The translations under genes and the position numbers were made by a program. This document shows positions 1 through 6,784 of a stretch of DNA of 7,861 nucleotides, in pieces. How positions within the stretch are numbered: the first letter of the stretch is position 1; every line of letters begins with the position of its first letter. Below the pieces are notes generated by a model. It did not search any database and was not told where the DNA came from. It saw only the letters and a program-made list of their open reading frames with translations. The DNA is from Fimbriimonadaceae bacterium (GTDB lineage: Bacteria > Armatimonadota > Fimbriimonadia > Fimbriimonadales > Fimbriimonadaceae), in the NCBI GenBank assembly GCA_020851885.1, contig JADZBW010000304.1:1-7861 (forward strand), read 5' to 3'.

Positions 1-1
1 G

Positions 2-715
2 AGGCTTGTGAATTCGAGTCCTTTCGAGGGCACGAAGCAGGCGGCGATGATCGAGGCCGGTCGGCTGGGAGACCCGGTCTTTGCCGGTGCTCTCAGCCGA
101 CAATTTGCGAGCAACAGCTGGCAGACGAGACTTGCGGCGGCAAAGGCGTTGACGATGCTCCCGGGTGACGAGGCGGCGGTGATAAGCATGACTTTCCTCC
201 AAGAGATCGATCCAGAGGTTCGCTGGACGGTCACTTGCGGAGCCAATACGGCAAACAGCGTGGTCGTGAAGCGAATGCTGTGGTCGGCGGTAAACGATCC
301 CAGCGATGCGGTGCGGGCCATGTCCTGTTGGAAGCTGATCGAATCTGGAAAGCCCAAGGATGCAAGCGAAGGATACAAGGGAGTTCGCGACGACAGCATC
401 GGCGTTCGTCTGGAATTGGTCCAGCGCATGGGAGCCAGCCCGTCGCCCAAGCATCGAGATGCCCTCTTGGTGGCCATTGCCGATTCCTCATGGCTTGTTA
501 GGGCAGCCGCTTTGAGTAGCCTGGCCAAGCAGTCTGAGCCCGTGAAGGTCGACGAGATCGGTAATGTCCTGGAGGACAAATTCCCGGCGGTCCAATTGGC
601 ACTATTGGATTTGGCGAAGGCGAAATCCTTGAGCCTTCCACCGGCCGCGATCGCAAATCTGAAGACGAGCCTCGACGCGCGGGTTGTGGAGCGTGTCAAG
701 GAGCTCGGCCTTTGA
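2..715 (+). CDS. HEAT-repeat protein, C-terminal part (5' end probably outside window)
   Basis: The protein is built from about seven helical-pair repeats of roughly 30 residues. Recurrent signatures include GRLGDP, TRLAAAKAL, PEVRWTV, DAVRAMSCWKL, WLVRAAALSSLAK and FPAVQLALLDLAK. These are typical of HEAT/PBS-lyase-type repeats, which act as protein-binding scaffolds; no catalytic residues are visible, so the partner is unknown. The frame is open to the left edge (Arg-Leu before the GTG at 8). The segment around that GTG aligns with the second half of a repeat, compare LVNSSPFEGTKQAA with QFASNSWQTRLAAA. I therefore think the window cuts the gene inside a repeat. The alternative is a real start at GTG 8, which would overlap a possible upstream TGA at 9-11 and give 235 residues. 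The TGA stop at 713-715 overlaps the rpiB start, so the gene belongs to the same operon as rpiB and the S41 genes. Confidence 0.8.
   Translation, partial: RLVNSSPFEGTKQAAMIEAGRLGDPVFAGALSRQFASNSWQTRLAAAKALTMLPGDEAAVISMTFLQEIDPEVRWTVTCGANTANSVVVKRMLWSAVNDPSDAVRAMSCWKLIESGKPKDASEGYKGVRDDSIGVRLELVQRMGASPSPKHRDALLVAIADSSWLVRAAALSSLAKQSEPVKVDEIGNVLEDKFPAVQLALLDLAKAKSLSLPPAAIANLKTSLDARVVERVKELGL
698..703 (+). promoter_or_regulatory. Shine-Dalgarno AAGGAG for rpiB, inside the HEAT gene
   Basis: A perfect AAGGAG lies 8 nt before the TTG at 712. It supports that unusual codon as the rpiB start rather than the GTG at 721. It sits inside the last codons of the HEAT-repeat gene, as expected for coupled reinitiation at the TTGA overlap. 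Confidence 0.75.
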
Positions 716-1155
716 AACTGGTGTTTGGATCGGACCATGCAGGATTTCAACTGAGGTCCCACGTGGCCGAATGGTCAAGGGAGCAGGGTCACGACGTGTT
801 GGAAGTTGGCGCACCCGACGAGACTTCCTATGACTATCCGAATGCCGCCGATCTGGTAGCCAAGCTGGTCCTCAGCCAGGAACGTGAATTCGGAGTGCTG
901 GTTTGCGGTACCGGCATTGGCGTTTGCATTCGAGCCAACCGCTACAGGGGTATCCGTGCCGCCGATTGCACCAGCGAGGAGATGGCGGTTTTGGCGCGCC
1001 AACACAATGCGGCGAACGTTTTATGCCTCGGTGGACGTATTTTGAGCAAAGGGCAGGCGGTGTCAATTTTGCGGGCTTTTCTGGAGACTCCCGTAGATAC
1101 AGCCGAAAGACACGCTAGGCGTGTTGCCATGCTGGATGCCGAGGTCGACCACTAA
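712..1155 (+). CDS. rpiB: Ribose-5-phosphate isomerase B
   Basis: This cytoplasmic enzyme interconverts ribose 5-phosphate and ribulose 5-phosphate in the non-oxidative pentose phosphate pathway. The 147 residues match the RpiB/LacAB family length. Visible motifs are the N-terminal GSDHAGF (residues 6-12, Asp8-His9), the phosphate/active-site loop CGTGIG (65-70) with Cys65 equivalent to the catalytic Cys66 of the E. coli enzyme, GIRAADC (80-86), RQHNAANVLCLGGR (96-109) with His98, and a C-terminal RHARRV (133-138) that supplies basic residues for the phosphate. The start is TTG at 712: it gives the family's expected MK-hydrophobic-GSDHAGF beginning and has a strong ribosome site 8 nt upstream. 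It overlaps the HEAT gene stop as TTGA, and the next gene starts 3 nt after its TAA. Allose-6-phosphate isomerase activity is possible in this family, but nothing nearby points to allose use. Confidence 0.95.
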   Translation: MKLVFGSDHAGFQLRSHVAEWSREQGHDVLEVGAPDETSYDYPNAADLVAKLVLSQEREFGVLVCGTGIGVCIRANRYRGIRAADCTSEEMAVLARQHNAANVLCLGGRILSKGQAVSILRAFLETPVDTAERHARRVAMLDAEVDH

Positions 1156-1158
1156 AAC

Positions 1159-2409
1159 ATGAATGCAACCGCGAAGAGTTTCATCTCCGCCGGTGCCCTG
1201 TTGGCATCGGCCGGCGCGATCTTGTTCGGTGCAAGAATGCGGGACGGCGTCGATGTCGGTGGAGGCGGGCCGTTGCAGGCCGCCAATGTCGAGGGCCTTG
1301 TCGCTTCCAGGGATCCCCGGGAGGTCCCCGAGGGAGATTATTTCTACGAAATCAGCAACCTGCTCAAACAGCGATATGTCGAGCCGATCAAGGACGAACA
1401 GAAGCTCGCGCTAGGCGCGGTGCGTGGCATGGTTGGGAGTCTGGGCGATCCGGACTGTATCTATTTGGATGCCTCGGAGTTCAAGGTCCACCGCGCTATG
1501 CGCCAAGGCCGATTCGAGGGTATTGGCGCTCAACTTGAATTGGTCGACCGGTCAGAGGCGGCCAAGGAAGCCAAGCCGTCTGGTCAGCCGATGTCTGCAG
1601 AGGAGATATTGGCAGCAGGCATTCGCATCCCCCGATTGACGGTCCTTGCCGTGGTGCCGGGCGGACCTGCGGACCGGGCAGGCGTGCGTACTGGAGACTG
1701 GGTCGAGTTCGTGGATGATCACTGGGTCCCCAATGCGGAAGCCGTTGTCGCCTTCAGGGTTCTGGAGCAGAACGTTCGCAATGGAAAGGCGAAGATGGAA
1801 ACCCTCATTAAGATGAGGCAGGAGCTTCGAGCCAAGACGAAGCGCACGGTTCTGCCACTTAGGGCCAGAAGCCAGCTGACGATCGGCCTGTCAGGCAAAG
1901 TCAAAGTCGTTTGGAATCGAGATGGCAAGCAATTCACTACCGAGATCGTGCGCTCCTCAAGTCAGGGTCTGACTTTCTCCGATTCCAACGGGATTATCCG
2001 CCTACCGCTCCAGTCTGGTGACGACGATCGTCTCCGTGAAGCCATTTCCGGCAAGGACGCGGTGACGATCGACCTGAGACAAAACGCCTTAGGCGATCCC
2101 AGCGTGATGCAAGCTTGCCTTGAAGCGTTGGCTCCAAAAGGCGCCTATGGCGCCGTCTCTCGAGCGAAGCGTGAATTTCCGCTCGAAGTGAAGGTCGGAA
2201 ACAGCCACCCGCCGAAGGTCACCCTGCTAGTCGATAAGAGCACGCGTGGATCGGCAGAGGTCTTCGCCGGCGTCCTCACCGCGGCAGGTATTGCGACGGT
2301 AAGCGGAGGGCCCATGGCGGGACACAGCGTCTTGATTGAAGATGTCCCGCTTCCCGACGGATCAGGCTACACGCTGGCGGTCGGCGAATATAAGGTGAAG
2401 TCCAAATGA
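1159..2409 (+). CDS. S41 (CtpA-like) peptidase homologue with degenerate active site; predicted pseudoprotease
   Basis: The 416-residue protein has an N-terminal membrane anchor or signal (about residues 7-24), then the helical CTP N-domain (about 60-127, with SLGDP at 94-98 and RFEGIGAQLEL). A PDZ domain follows (about 158-265, core VVPGGPADRAGVRTGDWVEFVD), then an S41 core (about 270-412, IDLRQN and SAEVFAG). Aligned by eye to the next gene's SASAAEIFAG...YGKSSVQ, the nucleophile Ser position is Gly364, the general-base Lys position is His389 and the conserved Gln position is Ile393. LRGNPGG is degraded to LRQNALG. The protein ends at about the YFLP region of its neighbour and so lacks the last 60 or so residues. 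A charged insert of about 35 residues (around 203-240) lies inside the PDZ domain. I infer a catalytically dead, membrane-anchored partner or regulator of the downstream protease. Its ATG is 3 nt after rpiB, and its TGA overlaps the next start. Confidence 0.85.
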   Translation: MNATAKSFISAGALLASAGAILFGARMRDGVDVGGGGPLQAANVEGLVASRDPREVPEGDYFYEISNLLKQRYVEPIKDEQKLALGAVRGMVGSLGDPDCIYLDASEFKVHRAMRQGRFEGIGAQLELVDRSEAAKEAKPSGQPMSAEEILAAGIRIPRLTVLAVVPGGPADRAGVRTGDWVEFVDDHWVPNAEAVVAFRVLEQNVRNGKAKMETLIKMRQELRAKTKRTVLPLRARSQLTIGLSGKVKVVWNRDGKQFTTEIVRSSSQGLTFSDSNGIIRLPLQSGDDDRLREAISGKDAVTIDLRQNALGDPSVMQACLEALAPKGAYGAVSRAKREFPLEVKVGNSHPPKVTLLVDKSTRGSAEVFAGVLTAAGIATVSGGPMAGHSVLIEDVPLPDGSGYTLAVGEYKVKSK

Positions 2410-3650
2410 AACCCCTTAGAGCTTTGGCCTTTGGTGGACTCCTCGTCGTCCTATGGGCGTTCGGGTTCTTCTGGCGCGACCTCCACCAGGGCCAAATGCC
2501 CAGTTCGAGGGCCATCGCGATGGCCTTTGGCGGATCCAGGTCGGTCAAGCTGAATCCAGAGCAGCTCTTCAAGCAGGAATACAGTCGGATCGCCAGCTCA
2601 TTCTATAAACCCCTCAAAACCAAAGAGCTCAAGTATGCGGGCATGGAAGGTTTGATGGCATCCTTGGGTGATCCCCATACGATGTTCCTCGTGCCCAGAG
2701 TCAACGAGGACTTCGCCCTGGAGACTCGGGCAAACTTCGTCGGAATCGGGGCAAGACTATCGCCTGATCCGTTGGGAGCGCGAATCGCGGTGGTCTTCGA
2801 CGAGGGACCTGCCCGGCGCGCAGGATTGGCGAAGGACGATCTCATTACCGCCGTCGATGGCGTCAGTTATGTCGGTAAGCCTGTCGACGATCTTGTAGGC
2901 AAGATTCGTGGCAAAGAAGGCACCTGGGTCCACATCGGCGTGATCAAATCTGGCGATTCAAAGCCAATAACGCTTACGTTGAAGCGCGCGCGCGTCTTCA
3001 CACCAACGGTCGAGGGGATGTACCTCGATGAAAGCAAGATCGGCTATCTCATGGTTCAGAGTTTCTCGCAACCAACCGCCGAGCAGTTCGATCGTGAAAT
3101 CGTCAAGCTAAACGAGCACCCCCTCAAGGGTTTGATCATCGACTTGCGTGGCAATCCCGGCGGCCTTCTCGAGACCGCCGTCGAAATGGTCTCCCGGTTT
3201 GTTGAGAACAAGATCGTCGTGACGATGAAGGACCGTGATGGGGGCAAATCGAGTGCAGTGAGCCAGTCGGGAATGACCTTGCCCTGGCCCTATCCAGTCG
3301 TGGTATTGATCGACGAAGACTCGGCCAGTGCGGCAGAGATCTTCGCCGGCTGTCTTCGTGACTATCGCAAAGCAACTCTGATTGGAACTCATTCCTACGG
3401 GAAGTCATCCGTTCAGGAAGTCAAGGAGCTCATCGATGGCGCGGGGGCCAAGATCACCATCGCGAAGTACTTCCTGCCGAGCGCGGAAGACATGAGCCGC
3501 AAGGTCGATGAGAATGGCCAGTATGTCAGCGGCGGCATTCACCCTGAGATCGAGGTCAAGCTCAACGACGATAAACCCGTCACGCTTGGCGACGTGAAGA
3601 CGGACACGCAATTGCAGCGCGCGATCCAGTACATCCTGACCGGGAAGTAA
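2406..3650 (+). CDS. S41 family C-terminal processing peptidase (CtpA/Tsp type), PDZ-containing, membrane-anchored
   Basis: The protein (414 residues) is a serine endopeptidase of the tail-specific/C-terminal processing family, which cleaves substrates outside the cytoplasmic membrane. Residues 4-23 form a hydrophobic anchor. The N-domain covers about 52-115 (GMEGLMASLGDPHTMFL), the PDZ domain about 115-195 (FVGIGARL, DEGPARRAGLAKDDLITAVDG), and the catalytic domain about 200-385. The catalytic set is complete: LIIDLRGNPGG (243-253), SASAAE with Ser308, YGKSSVQ with Lys333 exactly 25 residues later, and Gln337. The GGIHPEIEV end (376-384) is also present. The ATG overlaps the previous gene's TGA as ATGA and is preceded by AAGGTG at 2392-2397. 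Its closest visible relative is the degenerate paralogue directly upstream. The substrate cannot be told from the sequence. Candidates in the family range from cell-wall hydrolase regulators to signalling factors. Confidence 0.93.
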   Translation: MKPLRALAFGGLLVVLWAFGFFWRDLHQGQMPSSRAIAMAFGGSRSVKLNPEQLFKQEYSRIASSFYKPLKTKELKYAGMEGLMASLGDPHTMFLVPRVNEDFALETRANFVGIGARLSPDPLGARIAVVFDEGPARRAGLAKDDLITAVDGVSYVGKPVDDLVGKIRGKEGTWVHIGVIKSGDSKPITLTLKRARVFTPTVEGMYLDESKIGYLMVQSFSQPTAEQFDREIVKLNEHPLKGLIIDLRGNPGGLLETAVEMVSRFVENKIVVTMKDRDGGKSSAVSQSGMTLPWPYPVVVLIDEDSASAAEIFAGCLRDYRKATLIGTHSYGKSSVQEVKELIDGAGAKITIAKYFLPSAEDMSRKVDENGQYVSGGIHPEIEVKLNDDKPVTLGDVKTDTQLQRAIQYILTGK

Positions 3651-3705
3651 GGGCCCGCATCGAATTCCATTGGGCATCGGATGCCTGGCCGAGGGCCGGG
3701 CCGCG
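3651..3705. terminator. Convergent intergenic gap with small GC-rich hairpins; possible bidirectional terminator
   Basis: This 55-nt gap separates the stop codons of two convergent operons. It contains GGCAT-CGG-ATGCC (3673-3685, 5-bp stem) and GGCC-GAG-GGCC (3687-3697). GGCCCG (3652-3657) can also pair with CGGGCC (3697-3702). None is followed by a clear T-run on either strand, so a classical intrinsic terminator is not shown. The location is the only strong argument. Confidence 0.3.
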
Positions 3706-4590
3706 CTATTTAGACTTGGGATCGGTCAAGGCACGAAGGCCATCCCCGACGAAGCTCAGGGCGAAGATCGTGATGCTCAGCATGATCGAAGGCCAAATCA
3801 GCATTTCGGGGTGGGACTGCATATTCTGCCGAGCAATGCTGAGCATTCCTCCCCAACTGGGGTTCGGTGGGCGAATTCCAATGCCAAGGAAGCTAAGGGT
3901 TGCTTCGGCGAGGATCGTGCCCGCGAGCTCGACCATGCTCACCGCGAGCAGTATGCCCCAGAGCTGGGGAAGGACGTGGCGGGTAACGATGTAATAAGTG
4001 GATGCGCCGCTTGCCTTGGCGGCAACCACGAATTCCCGGTCCTTAAGGCTGGCGATTTGGGCGCGTACCAAGCGGGCGATCGAGGGCCATGCGGTGCAGG
4101 ACAGGGCGGCGATGACGGGAATGGTGCCTTGTTCGACGATCGCCTTGAGGGCAGGATTTGCCACCGATGCACTGGCGAAGGCGCCAATGAGCAGCATACC
4201 GAGAAGGATGTCCGGGAACGCGAACATCGCGTCGGTCAACCGCATCACGGGCTCTCGGATCCACTTTGGCGCATAGACGCCGATCGTTCCCACCAGGAGT
4301 CCAAGCAGGAGGGCAATCCCCTGCACCGTGAGGCCGATCAAGAGGGAGGTGCGCCCGCCCTGGGCGAGTCGAGCGAGAATGTCGCGGCCCTGCTCGTCGG
4401 TACCGAGCGGATACTTGGCAACGTTATTCAGAAATGGTCGATCCAACCCGGATGTGACCGCGTCGAAATTCGCCATGCCCGGTGGCTGCAGCTGGCTGGT
4501 GCGCATCGCAGGACCGACGAAGGAGAAGAAGACCAGGAGGACCAAATAGGCGCCACCGACCCACATGACCCACGATGAGCGCTTCTTCAA
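3706..4590 (-). CDS. Peptide/nickel-type ABC transporter permease, DppC/OppC family
   Basis: This is the second inner-membrane permease subunit of an oligopeptide-type ABC importer, and it pairs with the DppB-like protein encoded just upstream. The 294 residues begin with a transmembrane segment (about 8-28). The DppC hallmark PLGTDEQGRDILARLAQGGR follows at 61-80, then several transmembrane helices. The cytoplasmic EAA loop that contacts the ATPase lies at about 185-208 (EFVVAAKASGAS...HVLPQLW). The family signatures LSFLGIGIRPPNPSWGGML (232-250) and FVGDGLRALTDP (280-291) are present. The start is TTG at 4588-4590, overlapping the upstream gene's TGA as TTGA, with GGGAGG 7 nt before it. No ATPase or substrate-binding gene follows: the neighbour past its stop is the convergent S41 gene. 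The substrate (dipeptide, oligopeptide, nickel or other) cannot be decided from the permease alone. Confidence 0.93.
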   Translation of the reverse strand: MKKRSSWVMWVGGAYLVLLVFFSFVGPAMRTSQLQPPGMANFDAVTSGLDRPFLNNVAKYPLGTDEQGRDILARLAQGGRTSLLIGLTVQGIALLLGLLVGTIGVYAPKWIREPVMRLTDAMFAFPDILLGMLLIGAFASASVANPALKAIVEQGTIPVIAALSCTAWPSIARLVRAQIASLKDREFVVAAKASGASTYYIVTRHVLPQLWGILLAVSMVELAGTILAEATLSFLGIGIRPPNPSWGGMLSIARQNMQSHPEMLIWPSIMLSITIFALSFVGDGLRALTDPKSK

Positions 4591-5591
4591 ACTTGCGCCT
4601 CCCGAATTCGTGGGTCGAGAAGGGGCAACAGAACGTCGACGACAAGATTGAGGACGACGAAAAGGAACCCGGTGACCAGGACAATGCCCTGAATTCTGGG
4701 CATATCGCCCATCACGATCGCTTCAATGCCGTCCTTGCCGATTCCAGGAATCGTGAAAACGCTTTCCAAGACGAACGAACCGGTCAGGAGGAAGCCAAAG
4801 CTGGTGCCAATCACCGTCACCACGGGAAGGATGGCGTTTCGGAGCGCATGCTTGAAGATCAGCCGGTTCGTTGGGACACCCTTTGCGATTGCGGTGCGAA
4901 TGAACTCCTGCTGCAGGGTGTCGATCATGCTCGCACGGGTCACGCGAGTCAGCAATGCCGAGGGCCTCGCGGCGAGGATCGTCACGGGCAGCAAAAGGTA
5001 CATGTACATGGGAGCCCGCATTTCGGTTTCCCATGTGGCGGGCAGGATATCCCTAACCGTTGAAAAGTAGTAGACCAGGATAGGAGCGAGCACGAAGGTC
5101 GGCACGGTGACACCCAGAGTCGAAATAATCAAAATGGCCGTGTCGGGAGGTCGTGTGCGGTAAATGCCTGCGATCGTTCCCAATCCAATCCCGACTGCCG
5201 CCGCCAGAATGATCGCGCAGAAGGCGATCAGAGAGGTGATGGGCAACTTTTCCAGGATCAGGTCTCGCACCTCCCTTTGGGTGCCGTAATAGCTATGCCC
5301 AAAATCCAGCTTGGCCGCTTTGCCTAGAAACTCGACGTATCGAACCGGCCAGGGGCGGTTGAGGCCCATGCTCTCACGCAGCTTTTCGACTTGGGCGACC
5401 GTCGCCTTTTCGCCTGCCCTGACGTCGGCGGCATCCCCCGGGGCTAGCTCATCTGCGAGAAAGACGATAAACGAAATGAAAACCAGGCTGAAAATACCAA
5501 ACAGCAATCGAAGGCCAATGGCCTTGAGCACGTTGGGAAGGGCGGATGGCGCGCGTGGAACTTCAGATGGGGTCGGCAAGGCTTGTTCCAC
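4587..5591 (-). CDS. Peptide/nickel-type ABC transporter permease, DppB/OppB family
   Basis: This is the first permease subunit of a peptide-type ABC importer (334 residues). The first transmembrane segment is at about 24-46, followed by the family's periplasmic region LAPGDAA...LRESMGLNRPWPVRYVEFLG with LDFGHSY (95-101). Further membrane helices follow, with the EAA loop at 229-256 (EFIRTAIAKGVPTNRLIFKHALRNAILP region), GSFVLESVFTIPGIG (271-285) and LLDPRIR (324-330) at the end. The chosen start is GTG at 5589-5591, which leaves about 20 residues before the usual DppB beginning. A second GTG at codon 21 (5529-5531) would give the canonical N-terminus, and neither start has a clear ribosome site. 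It overlaps the DppC gene by 4 nt and lies 49 nt after the cyclophilin gene in the same orientation. Confidence 0.93.
   Translation of the reverse strand: MEQALPTPSEVPRAPSALPNVLKAIGLRLLFGIFSLVFISFIVFLADELAPGDAADVRAGEKATVAQVEKLRESMGLNRPWPVRYVEFLGKAAKLDFGHSYYGTQREVRDLILEKLPITSLIAFCAIILAAAVGIGLGTIAGIYRTRPPDTAILIISTLGVTVPTFVLAPILVYYFSTVRDILPATWETEMRAPMYMYLLLPVTILAARPSALLTRVTRASMIDTLQQEFIRTAIAKGVPTNRLIFKHALRNAILPVVTVIGTSFGFLLTGSFVLESVFTIPGIGKDGIEAIVMGDMPRIQGIVLVTGFLFVVLNLVVDVLLPLLDPRIREAQV
4598..4603 (-). promoter_or_regulatory. Shine-Dalgarno GGGAGG for the TTG start of the DppC-type gene
   Basis: GGGAGG (read on the - strand) lies 7 nt before the TTG start at 4590, within the last codons of the DppB-type gene. 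It supports the rare TTG start and the coupled TTGA overlap. Confidence 0.65.
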
Positions 5592-5600
5592 GGAAATACG

Positions 5601-5629
5601 AGTATGACAGCTTCGTGATTTCCCGGCAA
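5601..5629 (-). promoter_or_regulatory. Possible promoter for the DppB/DppC permease pair
   Basis: On the - strand, TTGCCG (5629-5624) and CATACT (5606-5601) are separated by exactly 17 nt and each matches the sigma-70 consensus at four of six bases. Transcription would begin about 5594, almost at the GTG start at 5591, giving a leaderless or near-leaderless message. This fits the absence of a ribosome site there. The match is modest and was found by eye. Confidence 0.35.
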
Positions 5630-5640
5630 CCTGGGCGCGG

Positions 5641-6189
5641 CTATTTTAGGATGGTGGCGGAGGTGATTCGATCTCCGCGCTCGATCTTGCGGACCACGTC
5701 CATACCCATCACCACTTGTCCGAAGACGGTGTAATTACCATCGAGGAATCGCGCCCGACCAAGAAGGATATAGAACTGGCTGTCCCCTGAATTCTTGTCA
5801 CCGGGTATTGCGGCCAAGCCGACGGCATTCTCATCGTTGGGATAGCCGCTCTCTTCATAGGCCACCTTGTTACCGCTTCCGCCACTGCCGACCGTGGGAT
5901 CGTCGACGCTCTTCGTTTTGGTGAGGGGGTCACCCATTTGAATCATAAACGGACGAGGGGATTTCTCCGCTCGAAAAACTCGCTGACCATCGTAGAAACC
6001 GCTGCCAACGAGGCTGATGATCTGGCCGGTGGTTTTGGGCGCCTCCTTCGTGTGGAGTTTGATAAAGACGTTTCCGCGACCTTCGAAAACGAGGCGCAAC
6101 ACGGTTTCACCCTGTTTGGGACTGTAGGACTGGGCGATGGCCGCACCCAATGCACCACTCAAGAGAATCCAAGTGAATAAGCACCGCAT
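5641..6189 (-). CDS. Exported cyclophilin-type peptidyl-prolyl cis-trans isomerase
   Basis: A 182-residue cyclophilin that would catalyse proline isomerisation during folding of proteins outside the cytoplasm. Residues 1-19 form a signal peptide (MRCLFTWILLSGALGAAIA, then Gln-Ser), with AIA as a plausible signal peptidase I site. The core shows the family's active-site strand with Arg73 (VFRAE) and FMIQMGDP (81-88), which supplies Phe81, Met82 and Gln84. Next come GLAAIPGDKNSGDSQFYILL (124-143) and FLDGNYTVFGQVVMGMDVV (148-166). Relative to human CypA, Phe113 is Tyr140, Trp121 is Phe148 and His126 is Tyr153. Such changes occur in bacterial members and are expected to affect cyclosporin binding more than basic activity. 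The start is ATG at 6187-6189, preceded only by a purine-rich AGAAAGAAG. It lies 51 nt after the GYF/TM2 gene and 49 nt before the permease pair, on the same strand. Confidence 0.93.
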   Translation of the reverse strand: MRCLFTWILLSGALGAAIAQSYSPKQGETVLRLVFEGRGNVFIKLHTKEAPKTTGQIISLVGSGFYDGQRVFRAEKSPRPFMIQMGDPLTKTKSVDDPTVGSGGSGNKVAYEESGYPNDENAVGLAAIPGDKNSGDSQFYILLGRARFLDGNYTVFGQVVMGMDVVRKIERGDRITSATILK

Positions 6190-6240
6190 CTTCTTTCTAG
6201 TTATTCTGACGTGCCAGCGGCCGGAATGTCTCGGCTACTT

Positions 6241-6762
6241 CTAGTCCGCTAGCTGACGACCATAGCCATCGAGTTTGACGCCGCCGGTCAGGATGATGAT
6301 CCCATCGATAATCGACCAAATGTAGCCGATTCCGAAACACAGCGAGAAGAACAACTGAAGAACGCCATACGCGGCATATCCAAGATAGATGCGTCCGATC
6401 CCCGGAATGATGAGTTGAAGGACGCCCGCCAATGCTCGATTCCGGTCGCTTCGGATGGTGGACGAAGCCATGCCAAACGTTGGAGGAGCGTAAAGTTCCG
6501 ATCCGTAAGGCTTTGCCGGCATCGTGCTCGGATTGGAGATCCTGGGCATCATCGGCGGCGGCGGAGGAGTGGCGTAAGATTGGTTGGCGGAGAAGGATGA
6601 CTCTAGATCGGTGACACGGGCAGCGGGAAGCCACTCCGGCATTCCGGTGGACCACACGAAAGTGTCGTTCGCAATGACGCCGCCGTCGATCAATTCGTCG
6701 ATTTGCTCACGGGTGAGCGGTCCGAGTTGCCCGTAATGTCCGATGTAGTACCAATCTGCCAC
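6241..6762 (-). CDS. GYF_2 plus TM2 domain membrane protein
   Basis: Function is unknown. From the GTG at 6760-6762 the protein has 173 residues in three parts. An N-terminal GYF_2-type domain (about 2-52: WYYIGHYGQLGPLTREQIDEL, then WSTGMPEWLPA) is a fold linked to binding of proline-rich or partner peptides. A Pro/Ser/Met-rich linker (about 55-105, with a run of five prolines at 66-70) follows. A TM2 domain (about 108-171) has two membrane helices, PGIGRIYLG, the conserved WSIIDG acidic position, and a DGYGRQL tail. A longer form from the ATG at 6784-6786 adds eight residues. I prefer the GTG: AGGGAAG lies 4 nt before it, GYF_2 proteins usually begin right at the WYY segment, and the ATG overlaps a good -10 hexamer. 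The GYF end is likely cytoplasmic. The linker could be a ligand for GYF domains of other copies. Confidence 0.85.
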   Translation of the reverse strand: MADWYYIGHYGQLGPLTREQIDELIDGGVIANDTFVWSTGMPEWLPAARVTDLESSFSANQSYATPPPPPMMPRISNPSTMPAKPYGSELYAPPTFGMASSTIRSDRNRALAGVLQLIIPGIGRIYLGYAAYGVLQLFFSLCFGIGYIWSIIDGIIILTGGVKLDGYGRQLAD

Positions 6763-6766
6763 TGCG

Positions 6767-6773
6767 CTTCCCT
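6767..6773 (-). promoter_or_regulatory. Ribosome binding site supporting the GTG start of the GYF/TM2 gene
   Basis: AGGGAAG on the - strand ends 4 nt before the GTG at 6762. The upstream in-frame ATG at 6786 has no purine-rich tract before it. This decides the start in favour of GTG. Confidence 0.5.
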
Positions 6774-6784
6774 GGAACGTAAGC

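Noticed and set aside
1159..2409. The first S41 gene as a decaying pseudogene
   Set aside because: It has a full-length open frame, intact anchor and PDZ core, and coupled junctions on both sides. Loss is confined to catalytic positions and the C-terminal end, which fits a retained non-catalytic protein better.
3673..3702. Classical rho-independent terminator between the convergent operons
   Set aside because: The stems are only 4-6 bp and no T-run follows on either strand. It is kept only as a low-confidence candidate.
3670..4578. A 302-codon open frame on the + strand opposite the DppC-type gene
   Set aside because: It is also exactly codon-aligned antisense to a clear permease gene, and its product is a low-complexity charged polypeptide rich in Gly, Asp, Glu and His. 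It is a shadow of codon bias.
4575..5063. A 162-codon open frame on the + strand opposite the DppB-type gene
   Set aside because: It is antisense to a well-supported membrane protein, has no ribosome site, and its composition is typical of reversed membrane-protein codons.
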